33,689 nt of DNA. Origin: Sutterella sp. (GTDB lineage Bacteria; Pseudomonadota; Gammaproteobacteria; Burkholderiales; Burkholderiaceae_F). A program made the position numbers and the translations under genes. The notes beneath the pieces are model-generated. The model ran no database searches. It saw only the letters and a program-made list of their open reading frames with translations, and was not told where the DNA came from. Positions 24,548 through 33,689 of this stretch are shown here, piece after piece; position 1 is the first letter of the stretch; each line of letters opens with the position of its first letter. The DNA is taken from assembly GCF_030539355.1 (NCBI RefSeq), contig NZ_JAUNSF010000020.1, forward strand, positions 1-33,689. The letters run 5' to 3'.

Positions 24548-24701
24548 CGCCGGGCGACCGGGCCGGCGGCGTCGCGCGGAGGTTACGTTTTGAATTTTGT
24601 TGCAGAGCACCGGCCTGCGGCAGAATCAAAATCTGGGCCGCAACTCATTAGAATGAGCGCCATCCGGATCAATTCCACTCCCTAAGGTTCCCTCTGTCGC
24701 C

Positions 24702-28332
<3,631 letters not shown>

Positions 28333-28335
28333 AAA

Positions 28336-29106
28336 ATGCTCGCACTGATCGGCGGAACCGGCTTTGAGAACGACGGCATCATCACGGACTGCGACGAGGT
28401 CCTCGTGGAGACGCCCTGGGGCGCCCCTTCCGCGCCCCTCGTCTTCGGATGCCTCGGCGGCGAGGAGGTGATTTTTCTCAGGCGCCACGGCGCGAGGCAC
28501 GAGTGGGCGCCGCACCGCATTCCGTACCGCGCGAACCTCTGGGCCCTGAAGAAGGCCGGCGCCACGGGCGTGATCGGCGTGGGCACGGTGGGCGGCATCG
28601 GCGAGGCGATGACGGCCGGCACGCTGATGGTGCCCGACCAGCTCCTCGACTACACCTGGGGCCGCGAGCACACGTACTACGACTCGCCCGAGGCGGGCGT
28701 GAAGCACATCGACTTCACGCTGCCCTTTGACGAGAACCTCTCGGGGCTCCTCGTCCGTGCGGCGCGCCGCACCGGGAACACCATCGTCGAGGGCGGCTGC
28801 TACGCCTGCACGCAGGGGCCGAGGCTCGAGACCGCCGCCGAGGTGCAGCGCTTCGCCCGCGACGGCGCCAACGTGATCGGCATGACGCTCTATCCGGAGT
28901 GCGCGCTCGCCCGCGAGCTTGAACTCCCCTACGCGGGACTCTGCGTCTCGGTCAATTCCGCGGCGGGTCTGCGCGAGTCGAGGAAGGTGATCCGCTTCGA
29001 GGCGCTCGCCGAGGCCGTGAACCGCGCGGTCGCCGGGGCCGTCGAGGTCGTGCGCGAGGCGCTCCGCCTCGAGCGGGAGCTGCGCGAGGAGAACGGCCTC
29101 GCCTGA
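28336..29106 (+). CDS. S-methyl-5'-thioinosine / thioadenosine phosphorylase
   Basis: This 256-residue PNP/MTAP-family enzyme cleaves a nucleoside with phosphate. It starts MLALIGGTGFEND with phosphate-binding Gly/Thr, then RRHGARHEWAPHRIPYRANLWALK, VGTVGGIGEAM, YACTQGPRLETAAE and GMTLYPECALARELELPYAGL. The motif order closely matches Pseudomonas-type methylthioinosine phosphorylase. Human-type MTAP on methylthioadenosine is the alternative; no residue read here decides between them. It salvages the methylthio product of polyamine and SAM metabolism. GGAGGA at the end of ligA serves as Shine-Dalgarno, so the two genes are tightly coupled. Confidence 0.88.
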   Translation: MLALIGGTGFENDGIITDCDEVLVETPWGAPSAPLVFGCLGGEEVIFLRRHGARHEWAPHRIPYRANLWALKKAGATGVIGVGTVGGIGEAMTAGTLMVPDQLLDYTWGREHTYYDSPEAGVKHIDFTLPFDENLSGLLVRAARRTGNTIVEGGCYACTQGPRLETAAEVQRFARDGANVIGMTLYPECALARELELPYAGLCVSVNSAAGLRESRKVIRFEALAEAVNRAVAGAVEVVREALRLERELREENGLA

Positions 29107-29113
29107 CCGGCTC

Positions 29114-29149
29114 CTCCGGATCGGCCCCGCTTGAAGGCAGGGCCCGGAG
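29114..29149 (+). other. Hairpin after the phosphorylase gene
   Basis: Two stacked 5-bp stems (CTCCG/CGGAG outer, GGCCC/GGGCC inner) lie eight bases after the stop codon. There is no T-run, so it may protect the mRNA 3' end or act as a weak terminator. Confidence 0.35.
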
Positions 29150-29190
29150 AGCGCGGAAGTATTTGGATACGTATTGACCTCTCCTTTGGT

Positions 29191-29220
29191 ACTACCTCTG
29201 TAGGGTAGTGTTCATATAAT
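29191..29220 (+). promoter_or_regulatory. Promoter with overlapping dyad, start of the gene-free stretch
   Basis: A perfect TATAAT at 29215-29220 is preceded by the inverted repeat ACTACC (29191-29196) / GGTAGT (29204-29209). The dyad covers the -35 position and spacer, and no TTGACA-like -35 exists. This arrangement suggests regulated initiation of a plus-strand transcript from about 29227, although no protein gene follows. Confidence 0.45.
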
Positions 29221-29223
29221 TCT

Positions 29224-29370
29224 TTCGACTTAGTGAGACGGAGCCAGACGCTGCGCATGTCGCAGCAGGACTGAAGCTCCGCCCTTCTGAAGTGTTCCGG
29301 GCACTCCTCCTCCCGACGTCACTCAATGCGCGCCTTTTCCGGTGGCGCGCCATCAGACTGAGTCGATCCA
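29224..29370 (+). ncRNA. Candidate structured small RNA with a CCUCCUCCC motif
   Basis: Downstream of the TATAAT, TCGACTTAGT (29225-29234) can pair with ACTGAGTCGA (29357-29366), nine Watson-Crick pairs and one wobble, closing a domain of about 140 nucleotides. Inside are the stems CGGAGC/GCTCCG around GCTGCG/CGCAGC, AGTG/CACT, and GCGCGCC/GGCGCGC. A CCTCCTCCC motif (29306-29314) is complementary to Shine-Dalgarno sequences. Only tiny open frames exist. It does not match 6S, 4.5S, tmRNA or RNase P RNA as far as can be judged by eye. The promoter, closing stem and absence of coding support it; it is unproven. Confidence 0.35.
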
Positions 29371-29371
29371 G

Positions 29372-29419
29372 AAAAAACGCCCCCGGACGGCTACTCCCTC
29401 TCAGAGCCGTCCGGGGGTG
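29372..29419 (-). terminator. Very strong terminator reading leftwards
   Basis: Perfect 13-bp arms (29380-29392 with 29405-29417), extendable by two pairs, enclose a 12-base loop. On the minus strand a T6 run (29377-29372) follows. On the plus strand the stem is followed only by TGCTGGATTTT, so its main direction is leftwards, ending a transcript that starts somewhere between here and the response regulator gene. Confidence 0.8.
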
Positions 29420-29612
29420 CTGGATTTTCCGGTGAGGTTCGCATGGCTCCCGCCGTGCACGCCTCTGGCTGCGGCCTGCGCGGACTTGTGAACCCTGCGG
29501 CAGACCGGACGGCGCGCTTTCTGTACGGGTGCGTGACCTCATTCCGGGAGCGCTGATGACTGCCGCACAAGGGCGGCGTCACAGCGTCGTTCCGATTCTA
29601 CAGAGAACCAAC
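29420..29612 (-). ncRNA. Candidate minus-strand untranslated transcript or long 3' UTR
   Basis: Between the AT-rich patch near 29620-29670 and the leftward terminator there are about 200 bases with no convincing open frame on either strand. The minus strand offers TTGTAA and TCTAAC at 17-base spacing just upstream as a weak promoter. The stretch may be a separate RNA or the 3' end of the response regulator mRNA, whose stop is at 29776 with no good terminator of its own nearby. Confidence 0.25.
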
Positions 29613-29624
29613 CGGGCAGTTAGA

Positions 29625-29666
29625 AAGTAATTTTTACTTGTTTACAAAGTAGTTCCGGTTGTAAAC
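29625..29666. promoter_or_regulatory. AT-rich patch with nested dyads, candidate operator
   Basis: AAGTAA-TTT-TTACTT (29625-29639) is a perfect palindrome. GTTTACAA (29640-29647) and TTGTAAAC (29659-29666) form a second perfect inverted repeat with an 11-base spacer; the repeats of GTTTAC and GTAAAC start 21 bases apart, two helical turns. This A/T-rich patch stands out in a GC-rich region and resembles a dimer-binding site. The rest of 29667-29775 shows no gene. Confidence 0.45.
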
Positions 29667-29775
29667 GATAAATTTCCCGCAAAAACAGGATCGAAATTCA
29701 AGGCCGTGTCAGGGGCCGGCAACGTCATTCGTGCGAAAAACAACACCGGCCGGGGCTCTCCGTGGGTGATTCGCG

Positions 29776-30426
29776 TCAGCTCTCTGCGTGCTCGAGGAGC
29801 GCCCGGATTTCCTCGGGCGTCTTCACGCCGAGCTTCCTCAGGATGCTCGCGCGGTGCACCTCGATCGTTCTCACGGCGTTGCCGAAGCGCTCGGCGATCT
29901 CGCGGTTGAGCATGCCCGCGGCGATGAGCTTCGCGATCTCCCGCTCGCGGCCCGTGAGCTTCGAGAGGCGCTCTGCGGCATCCTCGCCCGGAAGCCCCGC
30001 GGCGCGCGAGGCGCTCTGCCAGGCGGCCCAGGCGATCGACTTCAGCAGGCGCTCGTTGTCGATCGGCTTCTGGATGAAGTCCGCGGCGCCGTCCTGTAGC
30101 GCCGACACGGCCATCTCCACGTCGCCGTGCCCGGTGAGGAAGATGATCGGCAGCGTGATGCCGCGCTCGTTCATCGCGGCCTGCGCCTCGATGCCCGTCA
30201 TGCCCGGCATGCGCACGTCGAGCACCACGCAGCCCGGCTCCGACGGAGCGTCGCCGGTGAGGAACGCCGTCGCGGTCGGGTAGTCGGCCACGCGCCACCC
30301 CTCCATCTCGAGCACGAAGCGCAGCGCGTCGCGCAGCGCATCCTCGTCGTCCACGATGCGGATGAGGCACTTCGATCGTGCGAATTCAAGCTGCTCAGTC
30401 GTGAGATGTCTCTCTCTGGGGTTCAT
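29776..30426 (-). CDS. FixJ/NarL-type two-component response regulator
   Basis: The 216-residue protein has an N-terminal receiver domain with IVDDED acidic residues, the phospho-acceptor Asp in VVLDVRMPGMTG, Thr in FLTGHGDVEMAV and Lys in FIQKP. A C-terminal LuxR-type helix-turn-helix follows (LTGREREIAKLIAAGMLNREIAERFG, then VEVH-like IEVHRASILRKLGV). This is the FixJ/TtrR class of DNA-binding activators. The ATG at 30426 has GGAG six bases upstream and lies inside the end of the kinase gene, a 32-base overlap, so the pair is translationally linked. The frame extends further upstream but only as kinase shadow. Confidence 0.93.
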   Translation of the reverse strand: MNPRERHLTTEQLEFARSKCLIRIVDDEDALRDALRFVLEMEGWRVADYPTATAFLTGDAPSEPGCVVLDVRMPGMTGIEAQAAMNERGITLPIIFLTGHGDVEMAVSALQDGAADFIQKPIDNERLLKSIAWAAWQSASRAAGLPGEDAAERLSKLTGREREIAKLIAAGMLNREIAERFGNAVRTIEVHRASILRKLGVKTPEEIRALLEHAES

Positions 30427-32347
30427 CTGGGTCTCCGTCTTTTTCTTGTTCAGCGGGCGTCTCGCGTCCTTTCTGCGCGAGCGCGCGTTCGAGGTTCGGC
30501 ACCTGGGCGATGGCGGCGAGCCCGCCGCCCGAGAGCGCCGTGAAGCGCAGCCGCCCGCCCATGCGCTCGAGGATCGTGCGGACGATCGAGAGGCCGAGTC
30601 CGAGACCGTGGATCTTGGTGCTCGGCCCCGGTTCCTCGAGCGCCGCGAGCGTCTCCGGGGAGACAACGGCTCCGCCGTTGAGGACCGAGAGCTCGGCCGT
30701 GGCGTCGAATTCCGTGATCGTCACCGTCACCGCGGCACCGGGTACGTTCTCCACGGCCTCGAGCGCGTTCTTGATGAGGTTGAGCGCGACGAGCTCGAGC
30801 TCGAAGGGGGCGCCGAGCACCCTGACGTGCTCGTCACCGGCGAAGTTGATTTTCGCCTTCCAGCGCCCGGTTGAATTGAGCTCGGCGATCGCCTTCTGCA
30901 CGGGGTCGCACGCCTTCACGGGCACGTAGCCCGGGTTCTCGGACTTGGCGTAGGAGCGCACGCGGGTGACGATCTCGTCGGCGCGCGCGGTCTGCTCTGT
31001 GAGTTTCGCGAGGATCGTCGAGAAGCGCTCGGCGTCGAAGCGCCCCTCGGCGACGAGCTTCTTGAGGCCGAGCAGGTAGAGCGAGAGCGCGGCAAGGGGC
31101 TGGCGCATCTCGTGGGCGAAGATGGTCGAGAGCTGCCCGACCGCGCCGATCCTGCTCATGCGCTCGATGCGCTCGGTCGCGGCCTGCGCCTCGGCCTGAA
31201 GGCGCTTCTGGGTCACGAGGGCCTGCCTGAGGTGCTCGGTGCGCACGCGCACGAGCTGCGCGACGCGCACGCTGTGCCAGATGAGACCGGCGATCATGAG
31301 GAGCAGAACGACGAGCCAGACGCCGTACTTCTCGAGGAACTTCGTCATCGTCCAGTCGCGCAGGTACGCGTAGTGCCCGATCCTGAGCTCCTTGAAGACG
31401 TTATCGACGCCCGTGTAGTCGGTCGCGACGCCCCAGTGCAGATACTGCGCGCCGGAGGGCGGCATCTGCAGCAGCGCGCGGGTGACGAGGCGCGAGATCT
31501 GCGGCGCCGTCGCCGGGGTGGTGGCGAAGGTCCAGGACGGGTAGAGGGGTGTCGAGCGCACGCAGGCCTCCATCATCGCCGGGTCGTCGAGCCGGTTGAT
31601 CACCTTGAGCATCCCCCTGTCCTGGGGGTGCTTTCTGAGCCAGTCCTCGAGGTAGCAGAGGCGGAAGAAGCCGATGTCCGCGTCGCCAGCGAGGATCTTC
31701 GGGATCGCCTCGGACATCCGCTCACCGTCGCCGAGGTACTCGGTCGAGGAGAAGAACGTATCGGGGTCGTGCCCGTCGTGCAGGATGACGCTCATCGGCA
31801 GATGACGGCCGGTGAAGGCGCCGGGGGTGCTCGTCACGAGACGCGAGCCCTTCAGGTCGTCGAGCGTGTTGAGGTCCGTGCGGTTCGCGGCCACGAGGAA
31901 GGCCGAGCCGTCGTTGTGGTTGGGGTCGGGGTAGCTCGAGGAGACGACGGTCGCGAGCGCGCGGGCGCCGAGACGCTGCATGCGCACGAAGAATCCCGAG
32001 CTCGAGAGGAAGACGTCCACCGACCCGCGGGCGATCGCCTCCTGCAGCTCGACCAACGTGTATTCGCTCACGACGATGTTTTTGCTGCCGAACGTCTTCT
32101 CGAGCGCCTCGATCGTGGGCCTGATGATGGGTTCGTTCGGGGCCGGCCGCACGTACTTGACGATGCCGACGCGCACCGGCAGGTGATCGGTGGGGAACTC
32201 AAAGGCGAGCGTCGCCGCGCTCAGGGCGTCGGCCGGGGCGGGACTCTGGTCTGCGCGGGCGGGTGCGGGCCCGAGGAGAAGCGTCAGGAGCGCCGTCGAG
32301 CAGGCAAGCAGAAGCACCCGGCCGGGGAAATGGGAAAACGGACCCAT
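30395..32347 (-). CDS. TtrS-like sensor histidine kinase with periplasmic binding domain
   Basis: The 650-residue protein has a signal sequence (LLLACSTALLTLLLGPAPARA), then a PhnD/phosphonate-binding-type periplasmic domain at about 55-325 (VRVGIVKYVRP, VDVFLSSSGFF, GSAFLVAANRTDLNTLDDLKGSRL). A membrane helix lies at about 341-358, followed by a coiled linker. The dimerisation helix has His412 in FAHEMRQPLAAL, and the ATPase domain has N-box NLIKNALEAV (523-532) and G2 GLGLGL (581-586). The G1 box reads VLNGGAVV, lacking the usual Asp. The layout matches TtrS, the tetrathionate sensor, but the ligand is unknown. The last 30 residues are charged and overlap the regulator gene. There is no clear Shine-Dalgarno at the ATG. 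Confidence 0.92.
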   Translation of the reverse strand: MGPFSHFPGRVLLLACSTALLTLLLGPAPARADQSPAPADALSAATLAFEFPTDHLPVRVGIVKYVRPAPNEPIIRPTIEALEKTFGSKNIVVSEYTLVELQEAIARGSVDVFLSSSGFFVRMQRLGARALATVVSSSYPDPNHNDGSAFLVAANRTDLNTLDDLKGSRLVTSTPGAFTGRHLPMSVILHDGHDPDTFFSSTEYLGDGERMSEAIPKILAGDADIGFFRLCYLEDWLRKHPQDRGMLKVINRLDDPAMMEACVRSTPLYPSWTFATTPATAPQISRLVTRALLQMPPSGAQYLHWGVATDYTGVDNVFKELRIGHYAYLRDWTMTKFLEKYGVWLVVLLLMIAGLIWHSVRVAQLVRVRTEHLRQALVTQKRLQAEAQAATERIERMSRIGAVGQLSTIFAHEMRQPLAALSLYLLGLKKLVAEGRFDAERFSTILAKLTEQTARADEIVTRVRSYAKSENPGYVPVKACDPVQKAIAELNSTGRWKAKINFAGDEHVRVLGAPFELELVALNLIKNALEAVENVPGAAVTVTITEFDATAELSVLNGGAVVSPETLAALEEPGPSTKIHGLGLGLSIVRTILERMGGRLRFTALSGGGLAAIAQVPNLERALAQKGRETPAEQEKDGDPDEPQRETSHD

Positions 32348-32386
32348 GGACGGTAGGGAATGAGGTGGTTGGGATTTTCGGGCCGG

Positions 32387-32467
32387 GTGATGCCGTCCCC
32401 ATTTTCCACCATTTCCCCTTCGGCCGCGAGGGCATCACGCAGTGTCGCGACGGATTCGCGTGATGCC
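32387..32467. repeat. Three copies of GTGATGCC/GGCATCAC between amidase and kinase genes
   Basis: GTGATGCC occurs at 32387-32394 and 32460-32467, and its inverse GGCATCAC at 32431-32438. The last two belong to perfect 10-base arms, GGCATCACGC (32431-32440) and GCGTGATGCC (32458-32467). They lie in the 140-base gap upstream of the minus-strand kinase gene and downstream of the amidase stop. Candidate regulator-binding sites or an mRNA stem; no T-run follows. Confidence 0.5.
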
Positions 32468-32487
32468 GCCCGCGTCCGGGCGGTGCG

Positions 32488-33666
32488 TCACCCGAGGATG
32501 CGCTCGGCGACGGCGATCAGCCTGCGGTCCCAGCCGCGCGGGCCGATGAGGGAGAGGCCGACGGGCGCGCCCTCGAGCCGCCCGAGCGGGAGCGAGAGCC
32601 ACGGCAAACCAGTGAGTCCGCCGTGGCAGAGCGAAAGGAGCGAGAGCGTGCGGAAGTCGTTCACCTCGCTCTCCGGGGCCCCGCGCGGAACGGCCGGGCC
32701 GGGGAGCGTCGGGAGCACCATCACGCCGTCCGTGCCGAGCGTCTTCTCGAGGGCCGCGGTGGCGAGCCGCTGCTGACGGATCTCGCTGGAGAGGTCCTTC
32801 AGCGCAATCTTCCGCGCAAAAGCGAAGCGCTCCCTGACGCCGGGCCCGAGCGGCGGCTGATTTGTCTCGATGAACTCGCCGTCGCTCTGCCAGGCCTCCT
32901 GGGCCTGGAGCAGCCGGAAGGCCTCGGCATCGGCCTCCATGCCGTGGGGCGCGAGCTCGGCGGACACGGCCGGCCCGAACACTTCCTCGATGCGTCTCAC
33001 CGCCGGGGCGAGGCACTGCGAGACCTGCGCGCCGAACCGCTCGAAGACGTCATCGGCTCGCAGGATGCGGATCTCCGCGGGAAGAGGGGGCTCGGGCCCG
33101 AGGAGCACGTCGGCGACGCGCGCGAAGGTGCGGATGTCGCGCGCGAACCAGCCGACGGTGTCGAAGGACGGCGCGAGCGGGTGGCAGCCCTCGAGCGAGA
33201 TGCGCCCGTGCGTCGGGCGCAGGCCGAAGAGTCCGCACTGGCTCGCCGGGCAGCGGACCGAGCCGCCCGTGTCGGTGCCGATCGCGAACTCCGCGAGCCC
33301 GCAGGAGACGGCGGAGGCCGAGCCCGAGGAGGAGCCGCCCGTGGCGCGCAGCGGCGCGCCGCCGTTGACCGGAGCCCCGAAGTGCACGTTCTCGCCGGCC
33401 ATGGAATAGGCGAACTCGTCGGTGACGGTTTTTCCCACGAACTCGGCGCCTGCGGCCAGGAGCTGTTCCACGACCGCGGCGTGCCTGTCCTTCACGCCGG
33501 AGGCGGCGAGAAAGAGCGGGTTGCCGGCCGAGGTGGGATACCCCGCGACGTCATAGAGGTCCTTCACGGCGAAGGTGAGGCCGGAGAGCGGTCCGCCCGG
33601 GGCATGCGGGACGGGGGCCTTCGGGTAAGGCATGAAGGCGCGGGAGGCGCTGCGGGAAAACTGCAT
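32488..33666 (-). CDS. Amidase signature-family hydrolase
   Basis: The 392-residue cytoplasmic protein belongs to the amidase signature family (GatA, AtzF, plant AMI1-like). The Ser-cisSer-Lys triad is visible: Lys35 in FAVKDLYDV, the cis-serine in the GGSSSGSASAV loop (110-120), and nucleophile Ser136 in GTDTGGSVRCPAS. The length is nearer to single-domain AMI1-type amidases than to GatA (about 480), and no gatB or gatC is adjacent, so a role in tRNA amidation is unlikely. It hydrolyses an unidentified amide. The ATG is 23 bases from the window edge with only a weak AGAAGAG upstream, so an upstream operon partner may lie outside. It is followed on the same strand by the kinase and regulator genes. 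Confidence 0.9.
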   Translation of the reverse strand: MQFSRSASRAFMPYPKAPVPHAPGGPLSGLTFAVKDLYDVAGYPTSAGNPLFLAASGVKDRHAAVVEQLLAAGAEFVGKTVTDEFAYSMAGENVHFGAPVNGGAPLRATGGSSSGSASAVSCGLAEFAIGTDTGGSVRCPASQCGLFGLRPTHGRISLEGCHPLAPSFDTVGWFARDIRTFARVADVLLGPEPPLPAEIRILRADDVFERFGAQVSQCLAPAVRRIEEVFGPAVSAELAPHGMEADAEAFRLLQAQEAWQSDGEFIETNQPPLGPGVRERFAFARKIALKDLSSEIRQQRLATAALEKTLGTDGVMVLPTLPGPAVPRGAPESEVNDFRTLSLLSLCHGGLTGLPWLSLPLGRLEGAPVGLSLIGPRGWDRRLIAVAERILG

Positions 33667-33689
33667 TTGTCTCTTCTCTTTAAACAGTG

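Noticed and set aside
21536-24610. 1024-residue open frame antisense to smc
   Set aside because: Leu/Arg/Gly-rich product mirrors the Glu/Ala-rich coiled coil codons of SMC; shadow frame.
29224-29370. Assignment of the structured region as 6S RNA
   Set aside because: A closing stem is present, but the interior branches into several hairpins instead of the rod with a central bubble, and no conserved 6S blocks were found.
29391-29582. 63-residue minus-strand frame in the gene-free stretch
   Set aside because: It needs a GTG start without a ribosome site, ends inside the terminator stem and has low-complexity composition.
29580-29720. Possible attachment site or mobile-element scar in the AT-rich patch
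   Set aside because: No tRNA end, direct repeat, integrase or transposase was found nearby; a regulatory reading explains the dyads better.
32488-33666. Amidase as GatA of the tRNA amidotransferase
   Set aside because: About 90 residues shorter than GatA and without gatB or gatC beside it.

Overview
The window looks like a chromosomal segment of a GC-rich betaproteobacterium, most likely of the Burkholderiales and plausibly a Sutterellaceae-type gut anaerobe. This is inferred from three things: the gene orders xseB-ispA-dxs, rpsT opposite murJ, and smc-zipA-ligA; the very strong G/C bias at third codon positions; and an exported FMN/FAD reductase plus a TtrS/TtrR-like sensor pair, both common in anaerobically respiring gut betaproteobacteria. 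No tRNA, rRNA, insertion sequence, prophage or CRISPR array was seen.

Layout. 1-95 is the end of an unknown gene with a terminator. 279-1250 is a Tat-exported metallo-beta-lactamase-fold enzyme; a bidirectional terminator separates it from a convergent META-domain lipoprotein (1384-1824). 2053-2985 is a histidine-rich ZIP metal transporter. 3146-6393 is the xseB-ispA-dxs isoprenoid operon, followed by murB (6560-7597) and a hemolysin III/PAQR membrane protein (7813-8511). rpsT (minus) and murJ (plus) diverge from about 9000. Two unrecognised proteins, 102 and 413 residues, diverge around 11128-11421. A minus-strand block holds an ABC-F ATPase, prmB, a LysR regulator, a secreted CocE/NonD-type hydrolase and a secreted FMN/FAD reductase. 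The plus strand then carries smc, a ZipA-like gene, ligA and a methylthioinosine/methylthioadenosine phosphorylase. After a 669-base gene-free stretch, the minus strand ends with a FixJ-type response regulator, a TtrS-like sensor kinase and an amidase.

How the genes work together. Much of the window is housekeeping: isoprenoid precursors (ispA, dxs), peptidoglycan (murB, murJ), translation (rpsT, prmB, ABC-F), and chromosome structure, division and repair (smc, zipA, ligA). The accessory part has two units. The first is an ATGA-coupled pair in which a periplasmic hydrolase is co-translated with a periplasmic flavin reductase; the LysR gene lies just behind a strong terminator downstream. The inferred logic is that the hydrolase frees a substrate that the reductase uses as electron acceptor. 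The reductase lacks the fumarate-handling residues of flavocytochrome c, so its acceptor is probably something else. The second is a periplasmic-binding sensor kinase and FixJ regulator next to a cytoplasmic amidase, with repeated 8-10 base motifs in the gap and an unusual regulatory, probably RNA-encoding, region downstream.

Most uncertain: the RNA calls in 29107-29775, promoter calls without a good -35, and the exact starts of the LysR gene and the 102-residue protein.
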